From: Himantopus leucocephalus
Lineage: Eukaryota > Chordata > Aves > Charadriiformes > Recurvirostridae
Length of the DNA stretch: 64,000 nt
Direction: 5' to 3'
Assembly (NCBI GenBank): GCA_003993805.1
Contig: RSEF01000002.1
Coordinates: 98,237,676-98,301,675 of the forward strand
In this document: in pieces, positions 35,901 through 48,400 of the stretch
Position numbering within the stretch: the stretch's first letter is position 1
Layout of the letters: each line of letters begins with the position of its first letter
Program-made: the position numbers and the translations under genes
Notes under the pieces: generated by a model
The model's input: only the letters and a program-made list of their open reading frames with translations
Databases searched by the model: none
Told to the model about the DNA's origin: nothing

Positions 35901-38699
35901 TCCTTAGGGTGGCCCAAACTGCTCTGGAAAGTGTTCAGTTATGCTAACAGGAAAATTTGATAGTGACAATGGTATCTCTTGAACCACAAGAACTGTAGCT
36001 AGTACATTTGTTCAGCTGGTGGCAAGATGTGGGATAGAGAAGTGGTTTGACTGCCTTTCAGATAAAAGTTGGAGGGCTATTGGGTAACTGTAACGTGTGG
36101 GAGGCATTACTGGAAATCCACAGAGTGAAATGCCTAACTACTCGGGCATGTGTAAGGGGTTAATTTAAGTACCCGGCTTTTGTGGCTTCCTTTTGGCTGT
36201 GCATAATTCCTCACAGACCCAGGCTAAGGGTTTAACTGGGTGGTACACAGAAGCCAGAAAGTAAGTTTTACAATGCTTATATTTACTTAGAACCATGAGT
36301 GGAACCAGTTTGCACTCGTATTTCTGCCCAGTGCTTGGTTAACATACAGGCACGTATTTTATTTGTGCAGTCTTAAAATCATGCCATGGATGACATCAAA
36401 GCAAGACTAATTTACGGAAAGGGAACATGTGTCTGCAGTTCATTTCAGCTTTGCAAAGAAGTGATGTTCCAAGATGGGGAGACTAAAATTTTGCAGCAGA
36501 AGCAACCTACTCCCTCTGGGCCATCAGGTCTACGCATCCCATGTCAGTCGCACCTGAAAGTTACTACAAGCTACTGCTTTTTCTGCAGCCTCTGTGAAGT
36601 CAGTCAGTAACGTTGGACCCGTGCCTAACTGACAGGTGGCCACATTACCAAGTTATCAGCTCGTTTGCTGCTCTTGATAAGTGTTTCATTAGGGCTGGTT
36701 TCGGTAGGAAAGCTGAATTTGTTTCTTATGGGGAAAGGAAATCCTTTAACGAGGAGGCTGAGCCGCACACACAGGGCCTTGGTAGATAAGCTTTTCAGTT
36801 TGAGTGACCGTTTTGTGGAGCGTTTTGCGTGAAAAATATGTTTCTGGTTTTTATGGCTGTTTATCCGAAGCATAATTATGAGCACAAGGTTTGCATTTAG
36901 AAAAGGGTAGATCTAGTTTACCAGAAGGCCTGCTGGAGATAGGTGCTCAAAACTTGTGTAGTTCAGTGGGACAGAAAAATGTGCACACGTATTTCACTCA
37001 GAAATTAATTAAAACATAAAGTGTAGGCAGAACTTTAGAGGCATGTTGTAAATGTCCTTTTGAAGTACTGGGTGGAAGCCCTTTTTATTGTTAATTTAGC
37101 CTTCTCTTCTCTAAATTGAACATTTCATCACATATTAAATCCTAAGAGGGCTAGGGAACACAGGGTGTGTTCCAAGGGGATACATAAAAATCACCTTACT
37201 TCCATAACTTGTTAGCATCCAGCACTTGTGCTTTTAATGAGCTGAAATGAGAGATCTTGTAAACTAATTTGAACAAACTACAGTGTCTTACTCACAGCAA
37301 GATGCCTCAAACATCGATCAACTCTTGAAAGTTTGTTTGTGAGATACTCTGAGAATCTTTCATCCTAAAAATGACACTTGAAAACTCCGCAATAGATCTT
37401 GACAAGATTCACACGTGAATGCCCAAGAGATAAGCGATGCATTGTTTTCCTGTGCAAGGTGGTATTAATATTCCACCTCTGAAGCTAGGTCTAAACAAAG
37501 CTTAACTGCTCGTTAAAACGTAATGAAACCTGACTAATTTACATACTGTTTTGTAAATGAGATTTCCTAAAACACACTTTCATTTTCAAACCTTCTCTGA
37601 AAAACCTCTGGGGATAAGCAAAGTTCAGTACGATAAAGAAAACATTTTATTCAGCTTTAAGAGCTGAAATGCCTGCCTCAGAAGAGTGTTATGTAGGATG
37701 GCTACATGCCACACCATCAGTGGAGTTGACTATTCTCTTTTAGTAGTAGTCTTCTTTTTTTTTTTTCAGTTTTGATTTAAAATCTGCCTGAAGCCACAGA
37801 TGAGCTCTCAGCTGGCGGCTCTCTGAGTAAGGACACAAATCAAAATCGGCTCTTTCCTCAGAAAGCCACTTTGAAGGTTAACTGTCCACTTGGGCTGAGT
37901 GAAGCACCTTTGACTTCAGGAAGGCTGCTGTGCTGCAGATGCTTGTAGACCTGGAGTGCCCTCAAGCACTCCAGAGCAAGAGGCTTCCACTGTACCAGAC
38001 AGTAGCTGTTTCAACTCTTTAAAATACGGGACAAGTTATGCTAGAGAAAGAGACAAAGAAACAGATTGAAGCCAGATGACTGCCCATTTATTTTTTCGGC
38101 AGGCGAGGGTCTTCACACATCTGAATAGAATAACTCTAGGGGTTTTGCATTTTAAGAATCTCTGTCACATGAATTCAGACTGATGAACCCACACATCTGT
38201 TTGACTTTTTGTGTTAAAATACATGCCCAGCTTAGTTTTGCCAGTAAAGGCAATGTATTAACCAGATAATACACTGAAAAAGGTGCCCGAACCAAATAGA
38301 TGATCTAGCTATGCCTGCAAAGATTGGAAATTCACTTATTCAGACAGCTTAAGGTACCAAAATATGCAGATAGATGTTTCAGGAGATTATGAAATATGCC
38401 TGATGTCCCTTGAAATCAAATCAGATATGCTGAGTCAGTCTTGCCTATGGTATATCCTGTAAAACAATCATGAATAAATATATAGGTCATTACTTATGTG
38501 TAGCCATGTATACTCATGGCCAAAATAACTGCTCGTAGACCAAACACCTTCCTGTTTACTGGGCTTTCGGGAGCTTGTTTAATATTAACAGTGGTAAAAT
38601 GATAGTAAACAAAGTCATCAAAACAGGGCTTATGCAGGGTCACCTCAAGCATTTGCACGTAAGCAAGGAAGTGCTTACAAGGAGCCATTATGGAAAAAC
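35901..38699. other. Unique non-coding stretch
   Basis: No gene or repeat family recognised. A minus-strand splice-like pairing around 37285-37340 was noticed and rejected. A T-run occurs near 37752. Confidence 0.55.
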
Positions 38700-39221
38700 C
38701 CCAGACCTTTACTGGGCAATCAGCATCCTGGGGTGCCTCTCTGAAGTGTGCATACGCTAACGCGTGCAGCGTGGGGAATAAACATGAGCAAGTAGAGATC
38801 TGTGTGCAGGAGAATGGCTATGATGGTGGAATCACAGAGACGAGGTGGGATTGCTCGCAGGACAGCAGTATTGCTGTGGAGCAATACAGGCTGTGAAGAC
38901 AATGTGGTGGAGTTGCCTTTTATGTGAGAGAACAACTGGAGTATATAGATCTCTGCCTAGGGATGGATGATGAGCCAGCTGAGAGCTTATGGGTATCAGT
39001 TACTGTGCAGACCAATATAGGTGACATTGTAGTGGGTGTATGCTACAGGTGGCCTGAGCAGGAAGAACAAATGGATGAGGCCTTCTGTAGACAGAAGTAG
39101 CCTCATGTTCACAGGTCTTGGTCCCCATGAGGAACTTCAACCACCTTGATATCTTCTGGAGGAACAACACAGATGGGCCTATGCAATTCTGGAGGTTCCT
39201 GAAGAGCACTGAGGAAAACTT

Positions 39222-39391
39222 CCTGACCTAAATGATGGAGGCAACAATGAGGACAGGTGCTCTGCTGGACCTCATAATAACAAATAAGGAAGGGCTGGTT
39301 GGGGAAGTGAAGGTCAAAGGCAGCCTTGGCTGCAGTGACCATGCGATGGTAGAGTTCAGAATCCTGAGAAGAGGAATCAGGGCAAAAAGCA
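39222..39391 (+). repeat. Left copy of single-N-flanked duplication inside CR1
   Basis: A 170-bp piece of the CR1 endonuclease region, beginning CCTGACCTAAATGATGG, is repeated in the same orientation at 39393-39562 after the isolated N at 39392. The copies have the same length and differ at about six positions. CR1 elements do not normally carry such a duplication, so it is most likely an assembly join. Confidence 0.9.
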
Positions 39392-39392
39392 N

Positions 39393-39562
39393 CCTGACCT
39401 AAATGATGGAGGCAACAATGAGGACAGGTGCTGTGCTGGACCTCATAATAACAAACAAGGAAGGGCTGGTTGGGGATGTAAAGGTCAAAGGCAGCCTTGG
39501 CTGCAGTGACCATGTGACGGTAGAGTTCAGAATCCTGAGAAGAGGAATCAGGGCAAAAAGCA
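39393..39562 (+). repeat. Right copy of single-N-flanked duplication inside CR1
   Basis: Second copy of 39222-39391. With one copy and the N removed the endonuclease reading runs continuously through the SDH motif, which supports the artefact reading. Confidence 0.9.
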
Positions 39563-40953
39563 AGATCACAGCCCTGGATTTCAGAAGAACAGACTTTTGC
39601 CTCTTCAGGGATCTGTGGTAGAGTCCCACAGGGTAAGGCCCTGGATGGAAGAGTGGCCCAAGAGAGCTGGTTCATATTCCGGGATCACCTCCTCCAAGCT
39701 CAAGAGCAGTCTATTGCAATAGCAGGAAGTCAGGCAAAAATGCTGGGAGGGTTGCATTGATTAACCAGGAGGTCCTAGCAAAACTCAAACATAAAAAGGA
39801 GAGCCACTGTCTGAGCATGCAGAAATGCAGTTAGGAAAGCCAAAACCCATCTGTAATTGAATCTAGTGGGGGATGTTAAAGGTAACAAGAAAGGCTTCTC
39901 AAAGTACATAAGTAGAAAAAGGAAGACTAGGGAAAATTTGTGCCTGCTGCTTACTGGGGCAAGGGCCCTGGTAACACATGACATGGAAGAGGCTGAGGTA
40001 CTGAACATCATCTTCACCTCAGTCTTTACTAGCAAGACCCACCTTCAGAAATCTGAGGGCCCAAAGACCAAGGGGGAAGTCTGGAGCAAGGAAGACTTAC
40101 CCTTGCTGGAAGAAGATCAGGTTAGAAAATAATGAATCAAACTGGACATGCATAATTCCATGGGCCCTGATGGGATGCACCCAGGAGTGCTGAGGGAGCT
40201 CGCTTATGTCATTGCAAGGCCACTCTCGATAATCTTTGAATGATCATGGTGACTAAAAGAGAAGTGTCTGAGGACTGGTGGAAAGCAAATATCACTCCTG
40301 TCTCCAGGAAGGGCAAGAAGGAGGACTGAGGGAACTACAGCCTCACCTCAATCCCTTAGAAGGTGATGGAGTATCTAATCCTGGGAACAACTTCCAGGCA
40401 TACAAGGGACAAGAAAGTAGTCAGCATGGATTCACCCAGGGGAAGTCATGCTTGACCACCTTGATAACCTTCAACAATGTAATGACTGCCTTGGTAGATG
40501 AGGGGGGACCCGTGGGTATTGTTGACCTCAACTTCCATAAGGCTTTCAATACTTTCTCCCATAAGATTCTTAAGGAGAAAATAATGAAGTATAGGTTGAC
40601 TGAGCAAAAAGTGAGGTGGACTGAAAGCTGGAGAGAGTCCAGCGAATGACCACTAAGATGATTAAGGGACTGGAGCATCTCTCATATGATGAAATGTTGG
40701 GAGAGCTGGGACTGTTTAGCCTAGAGAAGGGAAGTCTCAGGGGCTAATTCCTCAGTGTGTACCAATATCTGAAGAGAGGGTGCAAAGATGGAGCCAGGTG
40801 GTTGTGGAGTCTCCATCCTTGTAGATGTTCAACAGTTATCTTAACATGGTCGTGGTCAGCCAGCTTTAGGTGACCCTACTTGAGCGGGAGAGGGTTGGAC
40901 AAGATGACCTTCAGACGTCCCTTCCAACCTCAGCCATGCTGTGACTCTGTGAC

Positions 40954-41999
40954 TTATGCCATGCTTTTATTTCAGGCATGAGGACAAATTAAATAGATAA
41001 TGCTTATCTGTATTTACAACCCAATATCTGAATCATAAAATGTAAAATTAAAGTGAGGAAAAGAGCCGCAGAGGGTCATGACACTACAACAAGTAAGGTT
41101 GTGCTAAAACTAACTGGTAGTTTTATTAGTGAAGACATGTTACTTCTAGCAAGATCCTGGTGTTGCATCAGGAGTTCTTATCTGTTGTAGGCAGTCGGTA
41201 GAGCCACTGTAGATCTTTTCCTGCTATGCCAACAGAGCCACCCTTACTGCTCCCTCACCCAGGAGCTCCACACCAGGATTCTGGAGCAGCCTGGAGGTAG
41301 AACAGAAGTCTGTGTGTTTGCTCCTCCCATTTAAGTCTTGATACTACCTACAAAAGAATTTTAGTCTGTGTTTTTACAATGAAGAAGAGGTCCGACAACT
41401 GGTGCCAGAGGAAGATTTGTGTAGCCATATAGGAGCAGTTGAGCTCAGTTCTCAGTCCTCTGCAAAGAAGGCCTCAGACTGTAGGCCAGATGAAGTGGTT
41501 AGTGGCAGTCCGTCTGAATCCTGTGAGAAGTGAGTTTAAACGTCTGCCTCAATTCTGCAGAGCAGGGAATGCAGAAATGAGCTTCCGAAAACATTGTGGG
41601 ACAAAAGAGGGGCACAAGAAAAGGATTTTGCAAGGAGCCCATCTTCCTCTGCACTGATTTGTGAAGTCAATACCTCCTTGCTCCTCAATGTGCTGGCCAA
41701 AAATGGTGTCTGTTTAGAGGCGGGGGAAGTTGATGGAAACAGTTAACATGTGCCCAGGCCCTTTTTATCTGCCTGACTATAAACATCCGTGGATATTAGC
41801 ACAGTTTGTGTATATTTTTCCAATTACCATGGAAGTGAGCATTGCTGCAGTGTAAGCATTTTCATCCATTTGTCTTTTGAGTACAACCAAGAAAAATAAC
41901 CAATACCAGAACATTGAAAACATTGCAAAATCACTAAGTGTTCATTACAGCTCATACAGATGTCCACTTTGCCCTATTGTAATGCCATGAGTAAAGTTC
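40954..41999. other. Unique non-coding stretch
   Basis: No gene or repeat family recognised. The longest open frame is 72 codons (41439-41657) without domains. Confidence 0.5.
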
Positions 42000-42960
42000 T
42001 CAGTGTTTTGGCAGGCTTTATTTACCTGGTTTCATTATCATTTTAATTAGATGAGATTTCAGCTGTGTATTTTTAATTTCATTTTATTATTTTTTTGCAT
42101 GTGCAATATGAATGTGATTGGAAGGATTGCAGCTTTTTGCTATATCCAGTAAATGTGGTCTGAATTGTCTTTATACACCCAAATACGATTACAAACGTGA
42201 ACAAAGTCACCAAAGCATTTCCTATTCCATGTGACCAACAGGGCTGAATTGGCCATCCCTGTGCTTGATGACTGAAGCTTCTGCTTTGCATCCTCCATTT
42301 TTTCAAAGCATAATGCAGTTTCTATTTCCCTGTTGTTATGATTGTATGAGACAAACCCTAGCTTTAGAAAAGGCAGCAGCAAGTCAGGGCATTAAAATTA
42401 AAGGGAAAAAAAATCTACACAAACCACTTAAGCACACTCATTATTATGGCCCTTGCTACCTCGGGCCACTGGAGAACTTATAATTTAGTCAGCATTATGC
42501 AGTTTGAAGTGTTTTATGTTCTGCATGGGAGCAGGCTGCAATTCAAATATCAGTGGCCATGAAAAATATGCACATACGTTTAGTATGAAAATCTCCAAGG
42601 GCATAACAGAAGAGACGGGCACATGTAGCTGCAGTGTGATGGAGAATTTCTGTGAATTAATCATTTGGACATAGTTTATCACCATTTTATATTTTGCCAG
42701 AGACGCTTCCTCACCATTTGTTGGGAAAACTTATTATACATGCACATCTTAGGAAGATAATAAGGCCAAAGCCTTTGATGCTTAAAGGCAACAGGCTTTG
42801 TTAGATTCTGTTATGACACAGACAACTTCTCCACTGACAGAGCCATTCAGATAACAAGAGTAATTGCTTATTTTATCGAGTTTAGGGAATTGTGCTCCAT
42901 TCTCCCTTCCTGCCTATTACATCAGCTATTATGACCCATCTTCTATCATAATTTAAGGGG
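42000..42960. promoter_or_regulatory. Candidate conserved non-coding cluster
   Basis: Nearly 1 kb of complex, repeat-free, non-coding DNA with evenly spaced ATTA/TAAT cores, GATA-like words and E-box-like words, and no long open frame. Its texture is like developmental enhancers in gene deserts. This is a judgement of style, not a measured conservation signal. Confidence 0.25.
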
Positions 42961-43404
42961 AGTGGAGTATGTGCATTTTGAAAGCTTTTCTTGAAAGAAT
43001 AGAGTGCTGTATTTACATTTTTCCTTCATTATCCCAAAGTGCAAATACTTTAATGTATTCCTTCCAAAGAAGCAGGGTGGCATGCGTGTGCGTGTGTGCG
43101 TCCCTTTATGTGCCTAGGTGTTTGTGTGCAGCTTACCGTCTGGAGTGGGTAGAGGAATAAGAAGGGTTCATTTAGTTGTTTCTTTATACCGTCTTCTTAC
43201 AATTGCCATTGTAATTGGTATTAGCAAAACTACATACAAAGCAGTCGCTTCTGACACTTTAAAAGAACTTTATTGACATCCCCAAACACGTGGGGAATTT
43301 TAAAGCAGAACTTCTCCATCTGTAAGGCTTGGTGTGATCAAAGGCCTGATAGCAGCTCCAGATTACTGAAAATGAGGCTACAGACCAGATCCCAGCTCTT
43401 TTTG
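42961..43404. other. Short unique stretch with TG-rich patch
   Basis: A GCGTGTGCGTGTGTGCG patch at about 43084-43101 is a small degenerate (TG)n microsatellite. Nothing else recognised before the poly-A run. Confidence 0.5.

Positions 43405-43443
<39 letters not shown>
43405..43443. repeat. Poly-A run (39 bp) truncated by gap
   Basis: Thirty-nine consecutive As run straight into a 100-N gap. The homopolymer is probably longer in reality and is the likely cause of the break. It could be the tail of a retroposed sequence, but no retroposed body is recognisable to its left. Confidence 0.95.
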
Positions 43444-43543
43444 NNNNNNNNNNNNNNNNNNNNNNNNNNNNNNNNNNNNNNNNNNNNNNNNNNNNNNNNN
43501 NNNNNNNNNNNNNNNNNNNNNNNNNNNNNNNNNNNNNNNNNNN
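43444..43543. other. Assembly gap (100 N)
   Basis: Placeholder-length gap after a poly-A run; resumes in unique AT-rich DNA. Confidence 0.98.
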
Positions 43544-44874
43544 AAGTCCTTAAATTTGATTCAGCCTAATCCTTACAAAACCATCATAAAACTAGCATTG
43601 CAAGGAGAGAATTTAAAAAAACAAATAGATGCTTTCAAATTTTATATGCCATCCAAAGCTTTTTAAAGGTACAAACCCAAAATTTCACTGTAGGATTCTA
43701 TATCTTAAAATGCTGCTGTGCTGTACAGTTTTATTACCTAGAATAATAAATTTTCCCCACTTCTAAAGTAGACATTTTAAAATACAATCACTATAGCAAA
43801 GTTATGAAATGGGCGGAGCCTGACTTCTGAGTCAACACAAAACAATACTGACGTTAACAGGACAACTTGAAAATGGAAATTGGGAGTTAAATGGTAACCA
43901 AAGTGAGCTATACTTTTTTAATATATAAAAATATAATACTTTTCCAAAAGAGCAACCACATATAGAGGCTAGTTCTGAGCACATTCTATCAGCTATTTTA
44001 TGAAAAAGGAGTTTATGATTTTTTCCCCCAAAGAGGACAGTGCACTTTTGCACTCCAGAAGCATCAGCAAAGAGGATGCGACTCATAAGTGAGAGCTTTG
44101 TGTTCACTAACATTTGTTTTCCTGGTTCTTGTGAACGCCCTGGCAGAACATCTGAACTCAACTCACCTACCATCACTGCTATCAGCTGGGTAGACTGGAT
44201 GCCAGCTTCATTTCCCTGACGCTTGTTCTGCTTTTGTCTCCATGAAAAGGTCTTGTTAATACATCCACCTTTGTGTTTGTCATATTTAAATGTGCAGCCA
44301 GATTCTTCATTTTCCAAGGACCTTTTCATCATCTTTTGAAGTCACTCCATGAGACTGGTAACAAATGAGAGCTTGCCAGCCACGGAATGGGTATTAACAA
44401 TGAATTTTCCACAGCAGACATTCATGCGTTTGTCTTGTGGCTGGTTGGCTGAGAGGACACAACTGTGTTCTGCATCTCAGTGGAGCAGCTGGCAAGATAA
44501 GCAGTGTGTTTGGATTAATGTGCTCTGCTCCAATTAGCTCCGTAAAGAGGCAATTGGCCTAGGCAGAGGGCTATGCTGGAGTAATGAAAGTACACTTTTT
44601 TTTGGGGACACTCTTTCTTCATAGCACTGGTTTGTATAGATAGACCAACTCGTTTGGGCCAGCTTATTTATGACTGAACTATGCTCCATTGTGCTTGCTG
44701 CTTTGTCATTTCTAACTGCAAGGTCAAGAGTGACATAACATTTCTGTAGACTGGATACCCTTGGCAAAACTAGGGAGATCCAGCCACCATGTATTCAAGC
44801 AGTTTCATGAAACCGAGGGAAAGAGGATAGCACTTTGATATTTCCTTTCACAGATACTCGGTCCCTATTTTGCT
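43544..44874. other. Unique non-coding stretch
   Basis: A 166-codon minus-strand open frame (43832-44332) is present, beginning MMKRSLENEESG. It has no recognisable domain, low-complexity structure or splice support, so I do not call it a gene. Confidence 0.45.
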
Positions 44875-45492
44875 TTATAGGGATGTCACTTTGGGTTGTT
44901 TTCTGCAATGGCAGCTGCCGCTCTCTACACCTCCGTAACCATTACGGCTGCAAGGCTGCGGGGTCAGGAAAGTGTTGAGATTCCCATCTAGGTTTACACT
45001 GTCTCCAAAGGGCTGTCCTGCCGCTACCCTCAAATCAGTTGTATGTACAGAGACATTGAGCCCACAAATGGCCCCGCAGCCCAGCCATTGTGCAGCTGGG
45101 ACTCCAGTTGCCCAGCAGCTTAGCAGCCAGCCCCGTGCCCCCACACGCACAGTGCCATGCATGTACAATGACTCTGGCACGCTGGTCGTGCCAGGCTCAC
45201 CACTTGTGCAAGCTCTGTGTGTGCTGCAAACCTGAGTAGTGGTGGATTCACTGAGCTTGCACTTGGTGCCCAGAGTGACTCCTCTGCACCTGAGTAGGAA
45301 ATCCAAAGTGTGCCGTGCACGCACGCAGTAGCCGTCTGTCACTGAATTCTGGGCATCAGGCAAGTAGTCTGCACTACTGCCTCTGCTCTGACCTGCAGTC
45401 TGGGACAAACATCCCAATTCCCTTTGTCCTGTGTGAACAGTGGAAACTGCTCCAAGGAGAACAAGGCATAGGATCTGGGGAAGATGAGGCAC
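44875..45492 (-). other. Unrecognised 205-codon ORF with signal-peptide-like start
   Basis: This single uninterrupted frame is the longest in the window that is not explained by a gap or tandem repeat. It begins MPHLPQILCLVLLGAVST, which looks like a secretion signal, and the rest contains about 15 cysteines (for example CWATG, CGAICGLNV, CSRNGYGG). Local GC is higher than in the flanks, which alone lengthens open frames. The start has no obvious promoter, and I do not recognise the protein. Options are a chance frame, a lineage-specific secreted peptide, or decayed retroposed sequence; chance is the most likely. Confidence 0.12.
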
Positions 45493-48400
45493 ATGGCAGC
45501 CACGTGGGAGGTAAGCAGATCACCACACAAGAAGAGTGACTGAGAGCCACTTCAAGAAAGGCAGACATAGCCATCGATGATATATTGTACTGAGATCAGA
45601 TTGTGTTTGACACGGTTGCTTCTTGACAACACTCTGAAATGTTCTCTGGCTGCAGCACATTCTGCATTACTTTGCTGGCTCCTGTGCTTCATCTCTGATG
45701 GGGTCCAGTAGTTCAAGTCCTACACAGAAGTGGTAGCTTTTTAGGTTTGCTAAGAGTTAGCCATGGCTTCCGTATCAGGATGTCCTTTTACAGCAGAGCT
45801 ACTTCAGGATTGTCTGAAGCGTTGGTGATGCTTTACTGCAGCTGTTGTTAAGTTGCCTGAAGTAACTTGGAGCACATGCTTCGCTGTTTAACCTTCTCCT
45901 CCGTCCCACTCAAGTCTGCCCCCCCTCCTCCTTTCATGTTGCTTTTGATACGTACTGCTTCCTGTTTGTGTTTATTGCTGGTACTGAGAGTAAACAAACA
46001 GCAGTAAACAGGTATTGAATCAAGCAGCAAGCAGTGTGGGACCTGCCAGGGCCGCCCTTCCCAGGCCTCCCAGGACAAGGGCAGGGGGAACTGAGCAGAA
46101 TTTTTGGTGGGAAGTCCGGAGAGTATTTCCCTCCACAGCGCCGAGCCATGTTTCTGGGCACTCACAGCCTGCGGTCTTTCCTCTTACTTTTGATGTAGAT
46201 TTTTCTTTTCAGAAGCAACAGCCGGTGACTGTATTTGGAACAGGGGTCTCTAAACAGAGTTTATTAATTTTTCCGTATTGCCATATCCTTTCCAGCTTGT
46301 GTCGCTGCGGCCTCCCTGTCGGGAATGCATTCCCGCTCTTTCAGGTCATTTGTCTGGTCTTTGCCGCCCACCTTCTCGCTGTTACTGTGCTCTCTGTTGG
46401 TTCAGGTTGGGCTCCAAACAGTTTTTTATGCCTCCTAGTTACAAGTTTGGCATTGTATGCTGCTGTTTCTTCTTCTCTCCAAATTAATTAACCGCTACTT
46501 TATAGATTCTCTGAAAAAAATGGAAAATCCAGGTCACTTCTGTAACCTGAGCACAAAGACTGTAGTCTAACAGAGCACAAGGCCTAATGGAGCAGAAAGC
46601 CTGTGGCCTGACTCCATTGCTTAATCGAGGTTATATATATTAGTAGCAGAAACTGCAAAGGTAGCAGAAATTGCAAGTAGGGACAGGCAAGATCAAAATG
46701 GCTCTGGCAAAAGTTATTTTAGTCAGGTAGGGGTTTTTTTAATTTATTGCTTGGGACAAAGTATGAACGCAAGCTAAAATTGCAAGAGCAAATAACCCCA
46801 GAGCGTGGCGAGTTATACTTAGCTAGCATTAAGGTAATGTCATGTAGAAGCAGAATATTTGTGGTTAGCTAAAGTGACAAAAATACAGCTGCACTGATAT
46901 TAATCCTGTATTAATCTTGTAAAGAGATGGGATTTTGAGAAATAGAGGTCTTTGGAAGGGATCTACCTGCTTCCTCTGCATAGACCAGTTTTCTCTTTTT
47001 AGGCATTAACTGAACTTGTTATTCTGATTTTGTTGTTGATAACCCGGCTAAGTAGAGAGCTTTACCGCTCACTTATCTGTGAGTTTTATGAGTTTATTTG
47101 AAGTCATTGTAACAGCCCTTAAATTCTACTGATCATTAGAGGTCCCAGTTTGGGAGTTTTACTGATGTTTTAATAACTGGTGAGTAATCCAGGATGTGTT
47201 TTTAAAGATGCAGCTGCCCGCTAAATGCTTTTCAATTGCAATGTGGAAATCTGAATGGATGCAATGTGATTTCATAAAACATGATCCTAACTCAGGAAAG
47301 CATGAAATGTATGCTTCGAGTTATGTGAGTACATAGATAGCAGTTGAATGCTTCTAAATCTATTGCATATATTTTAAAAGCATATCCTGGCTTGAAATAG
47401 AGCATTGCAGACAGTAAAATTCAATTCTGCAGAGGGTAGCAGTATATATATATGTATCTAATGTGTAAATGTGAACAATATTAGTATTACTCATTATAAA
47501 GTCACTGTCACTTGAAAAAATGTGATAAATCATGTAATAAGCAGCTGTTATTCATTACGGCTACACAATTTGGTTTTGCTGAGATCTAAACAGGAAAATG
47601 CTAATATTTAAAGTAATTTGCTGTAGCAATAGGCTAAATTGAATCTGCAAGAAGACAGTCAATTTATGCCGTGCTGTTATGGTATACAAATTACATTGGA
47701 ACTGTAAGGTATTTGCAAAGTCTAAATTTTCTTTTGTTGGTATAGGAAAGGTATAATAAACTGACCTTGAGAAGGGGCCGTATATATTTGAAACAGAATA
47801 GCAACTACTAAGGGGTTAAGAGGATCCCATTCTGTTGTCATCTCTCAGCATTTCTTTTAGTTCTTCATTTCCCTGGGAAGTGCTTTGGTGAGAAATGTTG
47901 GTAGTGAAATGAAGACAGTTTGGGTAGGTCTAGAAACCCTTGAGCTTGCATTGCTGGACATCAGCCTTTCTAACTAAATAACTACTGAGCAACATTTGCA
48001 CTCAGTGGAATTTTTTCCAATAGTAAAAGGGGAGGAACCATGACCTTCAAGGGGTTTATAGCTTTGGACGGTGTCCTTTTTCCCTTTACCAGTTTCCACT
48101 CATGCCACTGTGCCTTTGGATCGTTTTTTCCCCCAGACAAACACACTCTGCAGTGTTTAAAAACTGTCTGCACCACAGTTCTTTGAAAAAACAGTGGCTG
48201 TTTGCCTCAGATCTTTTATTTTCTGTATTACTGGATTCATGGTTATTGTGCTACTGGATTACAAAAACAGACTGGTGATGAATACTAGGGTGTTCATGAC
48301 TTTTCCCCCCAGAGAAAGGCAGTGCCAAAATGTGATTTCCTTTTAGTGAAGCAAAAGTTGCATGTGTCTGTCGTGTTTTCAAAGGGAAATTGCAAAGCAA

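Larger units (their letters stand above)
38700..40953 (+). mobile_element. Decayed CR1 LINE with endonuclease and partial reverse transcriptase
   Basis: Read left to right this is a plus-strand CR1. The endonuclease part includes LKCAYANACSVGNKHEQVEI and ITETRWD (catalytic Glu codon at 38837-38839), then VGVCYR, a FNH metal-site remnant near 39128, and the SDH motif at 39334-39342, repeated at 39505-39513 in the duplicated copy. The reverse-transcriptase part has KRKTREN, a [12 protein letters not shown] stretch near 40170, and motif A as DLNFHKAFN (40524-40550), where the catalytic Asp is Asn (AAC at 40530-40532). At about 40625-40640 the sequence jumps to the post-RT segment, so the YADD region is deleted. 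The 3' end at 40953 shows degraded octamer-like repeats. There is no ORF1, and many stops and frameshifts occur. It cannot move on its own. Confidence 0.92.

Noticed and set aside
37285..37340. Minus-strand splice-like pairing (CTCAG acceptor, GTGAGT donor) around a short open stretch
   Set aside because: Only one short frame is open, the pyrimidine tract is poor, and it shows how often such pairings arise by chance in this window.
43832..44332. 166-codon minus-strand open frame
   Set aside because: No domain, signal, splice context or composition change; treated as chance.
46015..46491. 158-codon plus-strand open frame
   Set aside because: Local GC increase explains the length; peptide shows no recognisable domain or family.
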